64,000 nucleotides of DNA from Granulosicoccus antarcticus IMCC3135 (GCF_002215215.1 NZ_CP018632.1:124501-188500), one strand, 5' to 3'. Numbered from the stretch's first letter, positions 1 to 8,797 are shown. Notes: generated by a model not told the origin, from the sequence alone. Numbers and translations: made by a program.

Positions 1-2
1 AG

Positions 3-416
3 AATGAGCAGATCATTGATGAGGCCATCACTTATGGCGCTGCCGGATTTCTACCCAAATCGCTGGGGCGTGAGGTGCTGGCAACGGCCATCGCCATCAT
101 CATGGAAGGCGGTATCTATGTGCCAGACAGGCTGGATACGGATCATGGCGCCGATGCTGCGAACGACAACGCCAGAATTATCGAGCGGCTCTTGAGTCTG
201 ACTCCGCAACAGCTGCGCGTACTGTTCATGTTACGTGAAGGTTTGTTGAACAAGCAGATTGCCTATGAGCTGGATGTTGGTGCCACAACGGTCAAGAAGC
301 ACGTGTCAGAAATCCTGCGCAAGTTAAGTGTTCACAGTCGTACCCAGGCTGTTATCGAAGTGTCAAAGCTGGATCAGGATGATCTGTTCGATGTGGAAAA
401 ACGCTTCCTTAACTGA
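3..416 (+). CDS. LuxR/NarL-family response regulator, C-terminal part (cut by window edge)
   Basis: The reading frame is open from the left edge, so the phospho-acceptor part of the receiver lies outside the window. The visible start encodes the end of a receiver domain, with the motif GAAGFLPKS supplying the conserved lysine, and then a LuxR-type helix-turn-helix (LTPQQLRVLFMLREGLLNKQ onward, with VGATTVKKHVSEILRKL as recognition helix region). The protein is therefore a DNA-binding response regulator. It ends 24 bases from the convergent end of a hybrid histidine kinase gene. In Pseudomonas the NosP/NahK genes also lie near LuxR-type regulators, so this may be a partner, but that is inference from position. 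Confidence 0.85.
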   Translation, partial: NEQIIDEAITYGAAGFLPKSLGREVLATAIAIIMEGGIYVPDRLDTDHGADAANDNARIIERLLSLTPQQLRVLFMLREGLLNKQIAYELDVGATTVKKHVSEILRKLSVHSRTQAVIEVSKLDQDDLFDVEKRFLN

Positions 417-440
417 GAGCTGGTGCGCGGTGAGGCCTGT

Positions 441-1805
441 CTAGTTCTCGCTCAGGTCTGCGGCTCGCGCTCTCAGATGCATCAGCAGGGCTCGTAGTTG
501 TGCAGGTTTGACCGGCTTCTGCATGATTTCCAGTCGCCGTTGATCCGCCATGGCCCAGAGTCTGTCTGATGGGGCCGCAGTGACAACAACAGCCGGCAGA
601 CGTCGACCGGTACGCTGGCGCACGATGCGAATTATCGAGGTGCCGCGTTCATTGTTGTCCAGATGCTGATCGGCAATGATCAAGTCCGGTTCCCAGGACT
701 TGTCATGGTTCAGGACATCCATGGTTTCCTGGGTGGAGCTGGCCACACGCAGGTCACATCCCCACTGGCTCAGTAGAGTGTTCATGGCCTTGAGCGCCAC
801 CAGATCATTTTCGATCAATAGTATTTTCGTATTGGCAAGCTGCGCACCGCTGAGCTTTTCGGGCATCCGGCCCCCTGCCAGAAACTGTGTTGGTTCCTTG
901 AAGGGCAGGGTCAGCTTGAAACAGGAGCCTCTGTCGACACGGGAATTGACCGTCAACTCGATATCGAGCGCATTCACCATACGTTCAACGATGGCCAGGC
1001 CCAGACCCAGGCCTGCATAGGAACCATCCAGTTCATTCTGTCCCTGGGCGCAGCGATGGAACTCGACAAAGATCTCTTTGATGCGAGCGGGTTCGATGCC
1101 GATGCCGGTGTCGGCAATGCGCACATGTACCTTGCCTTCATGACGTCCGGCAACCAGCAGTGCGCCGCCTTCGCGTGTGTAGCGTAGTGCGTTGGTGACG
1201 ATATTCTGAATGGTACGACGTAACATGGTGGGGTCGGACCAGACGTGCAGACCGCTGCGTTTGACTCGTAGTTTGAGATTGCGAACGCGGGCGACCGGCT
1301 CGAAGTCAGAGGCAATGGAATCGAACAGATTGTCGAGTGAGACGGTTTGCCAGTTAGGGTGCACATCGCCTGCATCGAGTCGCGACATGTACAGCAGATT
1401 ACGCAACAGATCGTCCATGGTCTCCAGCGATTGTTCAACCTGTCTGGATAGCCGCACGCCTTCATCGCTGGCTTGTATGGTGCTGAGTGAGGACATCAGT
1501 AGCATGGCAGCATTGAGAGGTTGCAATACATCGTGACTGGCTGAGGCCAGAAAACGGGTCTTTGAGAAGTTGGCTTGCTCCGCAGCATCCTTGGCGGTGA
1601 CCAGCTGCAGGTTGGTCTGTTCCAGATCGACCAGTGTGCTGGATAGCTCCATGGTTCTGCGCCGCACCTGTTCCTCAAGCACGATGGCGGCTTGAAACAG
1701 GGAATAGGCATTGCCTTGCTGATCCATGGAGCGTTCGACCCGTTCCATCAGAGCTTTGTTGATCTTGCGAAGCTTGCGTAGCTCCTCCTGTTCGGCACTG
1801 CCCAT
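441..1805 (-). CDS. Hybrid histidine kinase with C-terminal receiver (NahK/ErcS'-like)
   Basis: Cytoplasmic hybrid sensor kinase of 454 residues with no membrane segment. The N-terminal 80 residues are predicted coiled coil rich in Glu, Arg and Gln. The H-box is SASHDVLQPLNAA with the phospho-acceptor His near residue 91. The ATPase domain has an N-box around NIVTNALRYT (residues 201-210) and a G-box DTGIGI (232-237). A receiver domain follows from about residue 326, with Asp near 379 (LIIADQHL) and the conserved Lys in QKPVKP (430). It lacks its own sensor domain, which fits kinases controlled by a separate partner protein. It lies 11 bases downstream of the FIST-domain gene on the same strand, the arrangement of NosP-NahK pairs that sense nitric oxide. 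Confidence 0.85.
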   Translation of the reverse strand: MGSAEQEELRKLRKINKALMERVERSMDQQGNAYSLFQAAIVLEEQVRRRTMELSSTLVDLEQTNLQLVTAKDAAEQANFSKTRFLASASHDVLQPLNAAMLLMSSLSTIQASDEGVRLSRQVEQSLETMDDLLRNLLYMSRLDAGDVHPNWQTVSLDNLFDSIASDFEPVARVRNLKLRVKRSGLHVWSDPTMLRRTIQNIVTNALRYTREGGALLVAGRHEGKVHVRIADTGIGIEPARIKEIFVEFHRCAQGQNELDGSYAGLGLGLAIVERMVNALDIELTVNSRVDRGSCFKLTLPFKEPTQFLAGGRMPEKLSGAQLANTKILLIENDLVALKAMNTLLSQWGCDLRVASSTQETMDVLNHDKSWEPDLIIADQHLDNNERGTSIIRIVRQRTGRRLPAVVVTAAPSDRLWAMADQRRLEIMQKPVKPAQLRALLMHLRARAADLSEN

Positions 1806-1816
1806 GATTAACGCGT

Positions 1817-3001
1817 CTATGGCTTGGGAGGGACGCCAATGGCGATCCCGGTAATGGTTTGATTGTCGTGTAGTGAGTTGAGCTGTTCGCCATAGGCATT
1901 GAAGCCGACGAAACGTTTTTCCCGGTAAAGAGACGATATCCGGTGTGTGGTCTGGCGGTTGCGTGCATCGAGTTTGCGAGCGATGCAGTCGAATCCGAAC
2001 ATCAAATCGATGGCCCCGATTTCCGTTTCAACCTCTTCGATGGCCTTGCGTGAAGAGGCAACCATGCCTTCGGAGCGCGCCACCGTCAGCACCAGGCCAT
2101 TGTCGATGGCACAGAAGAAGGTCAGAGACTGATCATCATTCAATTGCTGGATGGCGCGACAGTAATAGCGGCCGCCAAAACGCACGATGACTGAATAGGA
2201 GGCAAAGCTGCCAGCGTTCAGTTCTTCGGTGCTCATGCCGATCGCATTGGCATAGGCGATGGCGGCAGGCTCAGCATTGAATTCACTGACACGACGCAGA
2301 TCCGGATCAGCTTCGGTGACGACCAGTTTGTGTTCTGTCGGGACGAAATTGTTGTTGGTGAATATCTGACAGGGCAGGCGACAGTGAATCAGGGTCAGAA
2401 CCGAGGCACTGCTCAAGACCTGGCCATTGCTTATCTGCGAGGTGCTCTGGAAGTGCAGGTCGTCTCCTGCCGAACCACCAATCAGGGGAATGCCTTCCAG
2501 GCCACGATCGATGGCAACTGTGACGGTTTCCTCAGAGTAGGAGAGCCCGTCAATCAGGTTCATGGCAAACAGGCCGCGCTTGTCATCCGGGTTGCCCAGT
2601 TCGAGAAGAAACTGATTGCGTGTATCGCTGGTGAGCCTGGCAATCGTCTCCATGCCCAAGGCTGCGACATTGTCCATGACCAGTGTCATGACTTCGAACC
2701 AGAGAGCTGGCAGCAAGATTACGACAAAACCATGCTCCTGCATGCCATCAGGCGTCACTTCGCCGCTGGTGGAGCAACCGCAGAAGGTCAGAGAAGGCGC
2801 CAGTACGGCCAGTTGGGAGACAATATCGGCGGCTTGATGCCGCGTGGGTGAGAACCAGATGATTGCCAGTGCGCTCTCTTCACTCGAGCTGTGTGTCGCA
2901 ATGCTCTGGCACAGGCTGATGGTGTCAGCCGTGTCGCTCCATAGAACCTGCACGCCACTGGCATAGCGTTGGGTCTTGATGGTGTTGGCGGAGGCATCCA
3001 C
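1817..3001 (-). CDS. FIST-domain sensor protein (NosP-like)
   Basis: A 394-residue soluble protein with the two-part FIST N / FIST C architecture: an N-terminal half with LAIIWFSPTRHQAADIV and FCGCSTSGEVTPDGMQEHG, and a C-terminal half with FGGRYYCRAIQQLNDD, IDLMFGFDCIARKLD and KRFVGFNAYGEQLNSLHDNQ. FIST proteins bind small ligands; the NosP branch binds haem and nitric oxide and controls a co-encoded histidine kinase involved in biofilm or motility. The gene directly precedes the NahK-like kinase with an 11-base gap, so the two are almost certainly co-transcribed. No signal peptide is present. That this one is a haem-NO sensor is inferred from the partnership; FIST proteins can also bind amino acids. 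Confidence 0.8.
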   Translation of the reverse strand: MDASANTIKTQRYASGVQVLWSDTADTISLCQSIATHSSSEESALAIIWFSPTRHQAADIVSQLAVLAPSLTFCGCSTSGEVTPDGMQEHGFVVILLPALWFEVMTLVMDNVAALGMETIARLTSDTRNQFLLELGNPDDKRGLFAMNLIDGLSYSEETVTVAIDRGLEGIPLIGGSAGDDLHFQSTSQISNGQVLSSASVLTLIHCRLPCQIFTNNNFVPTEHKLVVTEADPDLRRVSEFNAEPAAIAYANAIGMSTEELNAGSFASYSVIVRFGGRYYCRAIQQLNDDQSLTFFCAIDNGLVLTVARSEGMVASSRKAIEEVETEIGAIDLMFGFDCIARKLDARNRQTTHRISSLYREKRFVGFNAYGEQLNSLHDNQTITGIAIGVPPKP

Positions 3002-3136
3002 GATGAGGCGAGGAATTTTCTGAGAAAAATTGAAGGCTCAGTGTGTCATAAAGCTTGTGCTGCCGTGAAGCTTGATGATCGCTCTGGTAGTCTGAACTGT
3101 GCCTGATGACAGGCAGGCAGATAACAGAGAATGTGC

Positions 3137-3493
3137 ATGAGTGAGTCTGAAGACAAGCCCCAGGGTCAGGCATTGCCTGAGCGCCCGGACGAATGGCTGA
3201 ACGGTATCGCGGCGGAGGCCTGGCAGGCTTTCAATGCCATGGAGACCACCAAGCGACGGCATTTTTCCTTGTTGGAGGTCATGGATAATCGCAAGAAGAA
3301 TTACAACATCGATCCCTATGAGCGGGAAAAGGCCATGTTGGCTTACCTGCTGCGTGATCATGATGAGCAGGTGCGACGCTTTACCGAGTCGAGCAGGGAG
3401 CTGAAGGCTCTGGATTCAGAAGCTCACAAGGCTCTGTTTATCTATATTGGTGAAATCAGCCAGGACTCGCTGACTCCACGCGTGACCCATTGA
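3137..3493 (+). CDS. Small conserved-looking hypothetical protein
   Basis: A 118-residue charged, mostly alpha-helical soluble protein with no signal peptide or membrane segment. I do not recognise the family. The start at MSESEDK is preferred over an ATG two codons upstream because an AGAGA element at 3126-3130 sits six bases before it, but abuts the upstream ATG directly. It is transcribed divergently from the FIST sensor gene and converges on the OmpA-domain gene 39 bases further on. Codon usage resembles its neighbours, so it is probably real. Confidence 0.6.
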   Translation: MSESEDKPQGQALPERPDEWLNGIAAEAWQAFNAMETTKRRHFSLLEVMDNRKKNYNIDPYEREKAMLAYLLRDHDEQVRRFTESSRELKALDSEAHKALFIYIGEISQDSLTPRVTH

Positions 3494-3532
3494 GCCGGGC
3501 TGGCAAAGCTTGAGCTTGCAAAACAATGACCT

Positions 3533-4717
3533 TCACTTAAGACGATGTAGCTCGACGCGGCGGTTGGCGCGTCTGCCAGCAGCCAGGGTATTGTCGTAGG
3601 CGGGTGCTGATTCGCCCATGCCCCGTGCCTTGAGTTGCGCAGGCTCCACGCCGAGTAGTTGAAGGTAGTAGCGCACAGCCTCTGCCCGTTCGCGGGAATC
3701 TCGCTGATTGATGTCAACCCGACCTGCGTTGTCGGTATGTGAACGGATTTCGAAAACGCTCTCCGGCATTTTCTGCAAGGCGCGGGCAACACGCTCCAGC
3801 ACTTCGCGGCTGGCCACATCCAGATAGCTTTGACGACTGGCAAAGCGCACGCCTGTCAGCCGCACAGGGTCTTCATTGGCGCAGCCCAGTTCGTCAGCCC
3901 TGTCTTTCAAGACGGAAGCCGAAGGTACTGGAATAGCCAGGGCGGGTGTTGGACGCAGGGCCAGAACCTCACTGGTCGGGGGCAGGCACAAATCCCTTGA
4001 ATCAGGCACACCATCATCATCGATATCCGGGGAGCAGCGTTCGTCGCTAGTTGAACCAGGCGAACAGGGCTCTGTGACCAGACTTTCGAAGGGGGATAGA
4101 GAAAAGCGCAGGCGCAGGGCCGGTAGCTGTCCGCCCGTTTGCCGGTAAGTGACGACTTGCCCGCGGGTTTGCCAGTCTCCGGATGGAGTTTGGGGCACTT
4201 GTTCCGATGTGCTCGGTTGCAGGCTGGCATCAGCATCGAGTTTGAGCAAGCTGACATTACCCGGCAATATCCAGGTGAGAGACCATTGCACCTCTTCGGC
4301 CTCTGTGAATCGGATGTCAAGCTGCTCGAGGGCCGTATTCAGTTCGAAAACACCAGGGTAGGGCTCGCTGAGTCCTTGTTCGTAGCGATGCTGGTAACGG
4401 GTCATGACACTGCCCGAGGATAGAGAAAGCTGATCGGGATTTTGCTCATGAATGCTGGCGAATGCCTGCCAGTCGGGGCCTGCGAAGCGAGTTTCCTGTG
4501 TTACGCGCTCGGCAGGTAACGTTGCCACAACGGGATTAGCGCTGGTCGCCAGCCACTGCTGGGCAACATAGTGCCGTCCGTCTGGATCGAGCACAATCAG
4601 CCGGTCACTGATGGATTCTGCCTGCAGAGCGGAGGAGGTGAGACTGGCCAGCAGCAAGAGGCCAAGGTTAAGTGATTTTCGAGCGTCAATCGGTCGAATC
4701 CTGAGTCTGTTCGCCAT
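3533..4717 (-). CDS. Exported OmpA-domain protein with a thrombospondin type-3-like calcium repeat
   Basis: An envelope protein of 394 residues from the chosen start. That start gives a classical signal peptide (SLNLGLLLLASLTSSALQA), whereas the longer open frame would run back towards trpS. A middle domain of unknown fold precedes a short acidic repeat (SPDIDDDGVPDSRDLC), typical of calcium-binding thrombospondin type-3 repeats. The C-terminal 120 residues are an OmpA-like peptidoglycan-binding domain, with the diagnostic run RSHTDNAG followed by RDSRERAEAVRYYL and ending GRRANRRVEL. It probably links the outer membrane or a periplasmic complex to peptidoglycan. It diverges from trpS; the 151 bases between them must hold both promoters. 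Confidence 0.85.
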   Translation of the reverse strand: MANRLRIRPIDARKSLNLGLLLLASLTSSALQAESISDRLIVLDPDGRHYVAQQWLATSANPVVATLPAERVTQETRFAGPDWQAFASIHEQNPDQLSLSSGSVMTRYQHRYEQGLSEPYPGVFELNTALEQLDIRFTEAEEVQWSLTWILPGNVSLLKLDADASLQPSTSEQVPQTPSGDWQTRGQVVTYRQTGGQLPALRLRFSLSPFESLVTEPCSPGSTSDERCSPDIDDDGVPDSRDLCLPPTSEVLALRPTPALAIPVPSASVLKDRADELGCANEDPVRLTGVRFASRQSYLDVASREVLERVARALQKMPESVFEIRSHTDNAGRVDINQRDSRERAEAVRYYLQLLGVEPAQLKARGMGESAPAYDNTLAAGRRANRRVELHRLK

Positions 4718-4868
4718 AAAATAGAGAGTTGGGCGCGATAATTTGCGGCGCTTGCGTGTGTGTGGGGCCTGTGGATGGAATAAGCCGCCGCTGAGAACGG
4801 TGGAGCTTGGTACACTGGCCTCAACGCAGAACCCGCGTTGGCGGGCGTAGAGAATAGACCAATTACGC

Positions 4869-5870
4869 ATGTTGAAACAAACCTGGCTTACTGGCATTAC
4901 CACTTCCGGAACACCCCACCTGGGTAACTATGTGGGTGCGATCCGACCAAGCGTTGACGCAAGTCACGATCCGGAGCGAAGCGGCTTTTATTTTCTGGCC
5001 GATTATCACGCCCTGATCAAGAATCAGGACCCGGCCATGCTGCGCCAGTCGCGGCAAGAGATATCCGCCGCATGGCTTGCACTGGGCTTGAATACGGAAC
5101 GAGCGACCTTCTACCGGCAATCCGACATCCCCGAGATCATGGAAATGGCCTGGATGCTGACGTGCATGACCGCCAAAGGTTTGTTGAACCGGGCCCATGC
5201 CTACAAGGCATCGGTGCAGGACAATGTTGACAATGGCGCCGCTGATCCGGACAAGGGCATCACTATGGGTCTGTTCAATTACCCCGTGCTGATGAGCGCC
5301 GATATACTCATTTTCAAGGCCACGCATGTACCGGTTGGCCGTGATCAGACACAGCATCTGGAAATGGCACGCGACATTGCGCAGCGCTTCAATCATCATT
5401 ATGGCGATCATCTGGTGCTGCCCCAAGCGGTAGTGGACGAACACGCCTCGGTGCTCGCAGGCCTCGATGGACGCAAGATGAGCAAGAGTTACGGCAACAC
5501 CATTCCTCTGTTCGAGACAGCGAAGAAGCTGCGTAAATCGATCATGAAAATCAAGACCAATTCGCAGGAACCTGGTGAGCCCAAGGACCCGGAAGACAAT
5601 ACCGTGTTCGAAATCTACCGGGCATTTGCTACAGACGAACAAGTGCAAGTCATGCGCCAGGCCTATGCTGATGGCATCGGCTGGGGCGATGCCAAGCAGC
5701 AATTGTTTGAACTGGTCGATGGTGTGCTGGATGAGCCACGCAAGCGCTATGACGAATTGATGGCCAATCCGGCACAGATTGATGCGGTTCTGGCACTCGG
5801 TGCTGAGAAGGCGCGTGATCTGAGTCAGCCGATGCTGGCAGAGCTGCGTCGTGCCGTGGGTGTTGCGTGA
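4869..5870 (+). CDS. trpS: Tryptophanyl-tRNA synthetase
   Basis: Class I aminoacyl-tRNA synthetase charging tRNA-Trp in the cytoplasm. The 333-residue length matches bacterial TrpRS. The HIGH-type motif is TPHLGNYVGA (residues 15-24) and the KMSKS motif is intact at 203-207 (RKMSKSYGNTIPL). The specificity region with GRDQTQHLEMARDIA is present. The start ATG follows directly from the strong N-terminal match (MLKQTWLTGITTSGTPH). The last four bases overlap the start of the asparaginase-II gene (GTGA), implying translational coupling. Confidence 0.97.
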   Translation: MLKQTWLTGITTSGTPHLGNYVGAIRPSVDASHDPERSGFYFLADYHALIKNQDPAMLRQSRQEISAAWLALGLNTERATFYRQSDIPEIMEMAWMLTCMTAKGLLNRAHAYKASVQDNVDNGAADPDKGITMGLFNYPVLMSADILIFKATHVPVGRDQTQHLEMARDIAQRFNHHYGDHLVLPQAVVDEHASVLAGLDGRKMSKSYGNTIPLFETAKKLRKSIMKIKTNSQEPGEPKDPEDNTVFEIYRAFATDEQVQVMRQAYADGIGWGDAKQQLFELVDGVLDEPRKRYDELMANPAQIDAVLALGAEKARDLSQPMLAELRRAVGVA

Positions 5871-6880
5871 ATCCGGTCCTGGTCAATCGCTGGCGCGGCA
5901 ATGCCATCGAAAGCCGGCATCGCGGCTCTGTTGCCGTGGTGGAAGCCACCGGGCGGGTCATTGCCGCGTTGGGTGATGTTCAGCGAGCGGTCTTCCCGCG
6001 TTCCGCCATCAAGTTTTTGCAGGCGATACCGTTTGTCGAAAGCGGCGCAGTAGACACCTACGATCTCGACGATCGACATATTGCACTGTCCTGTGCGTCG
6101 CACAATGGCGAGCCGATTCATGCCGGTCTGGCGCAGGACTGGCTAGAGCGTATCAAATGTGACCACGACGATCTGGAATGTGGAGCTGAGCTGCCCATGC
6201 ATCAGGCGACCCAGTTCGAGCTGATGTCAGAAGGGCGTGGGCCGCAACGTATCCATCACAATTGTTCTGGCAAACATCTGGGTTTTTTGTCTACCTGCAA
6301 GCAACTGGGTGAACAGACTGACAACTACCGACTGTACAACCATGCTGCTCAACAACGCTGGTTCGAGGTGTTGGAAAGTGTCAGTAACACCCGTGTTGCC
6401 CAACTGCCCTGGGGATATGACGGCTGCGCCATCCCCACACTGGCAATTCCGTTGCAACGCATTGCGCTGGCCATGGCCAGATTTGGCGATGTATCAAGAT
6501 TCGAAGGTCCCCGACGCGAAGCGGTCGAGCGCATTCATGCGGCGATTACCAGCAATCCTTACCTGGTTGCCGGCAAGGAGCGTCTGTGTACGGCGCTGAT
6601 GGAGAGACTGGCACCTCATATCATGATCAAGGTGGGTGCTGATGGAGTTTATACGGCAGTGATACCAGAGCATGGGCTGGGTATTGCCCTGAAGATTGAC
6701 GATGGCAATGATGCCGCGGCACGCGTTGCCATCGGTGCCGTGTTGCAGCGTCTGGGTCTGTTGTCCGGTGAAGACATCAAGGCTCTCAACGAATATCTGC
6801 GTCCTTCTGTGGCCAATTCGCGTGGCGAAACCGTTGGTCGCATCGAGCCTTCTTCTGACTGGGAGTCACTTACGGCGTAA
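5867..6880 (+). CDS. Asparaginase II family protein
   Basis: A 337-residue protein of the asparaginase-II family (Rhizobium etli AnsA type, unrelated to the E. coli enzymes). Recognisable family blocks are RHRGSVAVV near the N-terminus, the FPRSAIKFLQAIP segment, LSCASHNGEP, the HHNCSGKHLGFL block and the GYDGCAIPT block. Members with this architecture hydrolyse L-asparagine to aspartate and ammonia. The GTG start overlaps the trpS stop by four bases, so it is co-translated with trpS. The end overlaps the convergent cysteine-protease gene by 11 bases within a small palindrome. No signal peptide is seen, so a cytoplasmic location is likely. Confidence 0.85.
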   Translation: MNPVLVNRWRGNAIESRHRGSVAVVEATGRVIAALGDVQRAVFPRSAIKFLQAIPFVESGAVDTYDLDDRHIALSCASHNGEPIHAGLAQDWLERIKCDHDDLECGAELPMHQATQFELMSEGRGPQRIHHNCSGKHLGFLSTCKQLGEQTDNYRLYNHAAQQRWFEVLESVSNTRVAQLPWGYDGCAIPTLAIPLQRIALAMARFGDVSRFEGPRREAVERIHAAITSNPYLVAGKERLCTALMERLAPHIMIKVGADGVYTAVIPEHGLGIALKIDDGNDAAARVAIGAVLQRLGLLSGEDIKALNEYLRPSVANSRGETVGRIEPSSDWESLTA

Positions 6881-6883
6881 GTG
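6867..6883. terminator. Shared hairpin over two convergent stop codons
   Basis: CACTTAC-GGC-GTAAGTG is a perfect 7-bp stem with a 3-base loop. It contains the TAA stop of the asparaginase gene on one strand and the TAA stop of the protease gene on the other. There is no T-run, so efficient intrinsic termination is doubtful. Confidence 0.35.
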
Positions 6884-8357
6884 GCGTGTCCTCACAAGCA
6901 ACCAGAGAATGATAATCCAGTTGTTCCTGGTTGCTGCCGTACTCCGATATCTGCTGTTTCAACAAGGCTAGCTGGCGCAGCCGGATCAATTTGTGGAGCT
7001 GAGTGCCAAGGCGCTCTTGCTCGAGGAGCTCAAGGTCCAGGTCGGCAAACTGTGTCTGGGCCTCCACCAGGCTTGAATAGTCCGGCATCTGACTGATTTG
7101 ATCAGCGATCAGCAGTAGCGAGCCGTTACTGGCCAGCGTCTGATAGGCACCTGTATAGGGCCCCATCAATTCGGGCCAGTGCTGCATCAGTGCAAGCTGC
7201 AATTCAATTTGTTTGCGCCCTATCTGGTTCTCCAGCAGGTGGCGCTGTTCTATTGTTGCTTGCTGCTGCTGGTCATTCAGGGCCAGTTTCTGGCGAATGG
7301 CAGCAGGGGCTGCCCCAGCGGCAGTGTCCACTGCGGCAGTTCCCACTGGGGTATCAATCTCGTATTGGCTGGCCAGTTGCGCGAACATGCGTGAATATTC
7401 GTTGTCGGGCAGAATCGCAGGAGAGGGTAGCCAGCGCAGATACCAGGGTTGCCACTGATCCAGATAATCTTCGCTGGTCGAGCGTGACAGATCGGTGCTC
7501 ACGGCTTGCTCGAGGGTGTACAGATGAGCTTCGCGCAGTGTGGTGATGCCATCCTTATTGGCATCCGGGTTGTGACTGGTTGCCTGGCCATTGCGATCCT
7601 CACCGGCAAGTGCTGCAAAGAAGTAGGTGGTGTAATCACGATAGTCATCGGTGTCGATGCTTGCACTACAGCCTTCTGCCAGGCGATAGGCGGACTCGGC
7701 GGTAAAGCCACAGCGAGGCGTGGAATTGAGTTCCAGGCCCTTTTGCGATTCCTTGTAGGCGAGTCGGTGAAAACCACCCGAGTAGCACTGTGTGAATACG
7801 AACCGAAAGGGTGCGGTCCGCGGTTCCAGCATCTCGTGCAGTTCTCTGGCCGTCAGTGTCGTGTCGTCCCATAAGTTCAGGGTGACCCGGTCCGGCGTGG
7901 TCATCGACTGACTACCGTGACCGTTGTAGACCAGCAAGAGGTCCTGATCGTCGGTACGCTCGATGATGTCGCGTAATTTTGGTTCCAGTTCATTTCGGCG
8001 AGTACTGCCCAGTACATTGGGCACCGAGTGTTCTCGGTAGCGTCGATTCTCGAGCACCCAGTCGTAGAACACGCGTGCCAGTGGCTCGGTTCTGGACTGA
8101 CCCTGCTCAGGGACTACGACGTAATGAACATCTGCGCCGGGCTCATCGCCATCGGTGAAATAGGTGTCGACGGTAATGTTCTGTGTTTCCAGAATACTCT
8201 GGACCCACTTGACGTTCAATTCGATCTGTCCCTGTGAACCGTGAACGTTGTACCCACCGCCGATCAGGACAGCTTCAGTGCTGAGAGCGCTGCCTGAATA
8301 CAGCAGGCTCAGGGCACTCGCTGTCAGCAGTTGTCGCGCGTTCTTCCAGTGTATCAA
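6870..8357 (-). CDS. Exported caspase/legumain-like (clan CD) cysteine protease with C-terminal helical region
   Basis: A 495-residue secreted protein with a signal peptide (LLTASALSLLYSGSALS). The core resembles clan CD peptidases (C13/C14): a predicted strand ending in the catalytic-type His, DLLLVYNGHGS (His near residue 147), and 44 residues later the Cys in RFVFTQCYSGGF (Cys near 191). Further blocks include DANKDGITTLREA, which looks like a calcium-binding loop. The C-terminal third, from about residue 350, is Gln/Leu-rich and probably coiled coil. It is last in a four-gene operon, with its start overlapping the stop of the membrane-protein gene by four bases. Peptidase activity and substrate are unproven; both catalytic residues are present. 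Confidence 0.75.
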   Translation of the reverse strand: MIHWKNARQLLTASALSLLYSGSALSTEAVLIGGGYNVHGSQGQIELNVKWVQSILETQNITVDTYFTDGDEPGADVHYVVVPEQGQSRTEPLARVFYDWVLENRRYREHSVPNVLGSTRRNELEPKLRDIIERTDDQDLLLVYNGHGSQSMTTPDRVTLNLWDDTTLTARELHEMLEPRTAPFRFVFTQCYSGGFHRLAYKESQKGLELNSTPRCGFTAESAYRLAEGCSASIDTDDYRDYTTYFFAALAGEDRNGQATSHNPDANKDGITTLREAHLYTLEQAVSTDLSRSTSEDYLDQWQPWYLRWLPSPAILPDNEYSRMFAQLASQYEIDTPVGTAAVDTAAGAAPAAIRQKLALNDQQQQATIEQRHLLENQIGRKQIELQLALMQHWPELMGPYTGAYQTLASNGSLLLIADQISQMPDYSSLVEAQTQFADLDLELLEQERLGTQLHKLIRLRQLALLKQQISEYGSNQEQLDYHSLVACEDTPLTP

Positions 8358-8797
8358 CGCAATCTCCCGCGGCGTGTGAAGCCTGCCAGCACGTCAAGAA
8401 ATCGATAGGCAATCGCCAGCAGCAAGCCGGTTAATACCAGCGTTGGCAACGCATTGGCTGCCTGTTGAAAAAGCATCAATGCAAGCAAGGCACCCGTTAG
8501 CGGGAGGGAAATGCCAGCCAGCCACCAGCTGATTCGCTTGCGTGACATCAGCAGATAATCCGCAACAGCGATCAGGCCTAATGGCAGTGTGATGGACAGG
8601 CTCTGCTGGTAGCCGTTCAGAAAGTGTTCGAGCATCACTCGCTTGGGCGTTTGTGACCAGGCATCCAGTTGCCAGCCATCACCTTGCAGATAAGCCAGCA
8701 ATGAGCTTGAAAACACATAAGCGGGCCAGGCCAGGGCGCTGATAAGAACCCACAGGCCCAGCAGGTAGATCGTTCCAGCTTTGCGACGAGCTCTCAT
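8354..8797 (-). CDS. Small integral membrane protein, four predicted helices
   Basis: A 147-residue protein with a basic N-terminus (MRARRKAG) and about four hydrophobic segments: GTIYLLGLWVLISALAW, SITLPLGLIAVADYLLM, WLAGISLPLTGALLALML and LPTLVLTGLLLAIAYRF. It ends in a basic tail (RRGRLR). I do not recognise a family. It occupies the place where carbamoyltransferase clusters often carry small membrane proteins of the SxtJ or DUF5989 kind, but I cannot assign it to either. It overlaps both neighbours by four bases and is therefore translationally coupled to the carbamoyltransferase and the protease. Confidence 0.75.
   Translation of the reverse strand: MRARRKAGTIYLLGLWVLISALAWPAYVFSSSLLAYLQGDGWQLDAWSQTPKRVMLEHFLNGYQQSLSITLPLGLIAVADYLLMSRKRISWWLAGISLPLTGALLALMLFQQAANALPTLVLTGLLLAIAYRFLDVLAGFTRRGRLR

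Noticed and set aside
4863-5702. Long minus-strand open frame (about 279 codons) across trpS
   Set aside because: It is antisense to a gene with intact HIGH and KMSKS motifs and its translation has no recognisable domain; it is a shadow frame.
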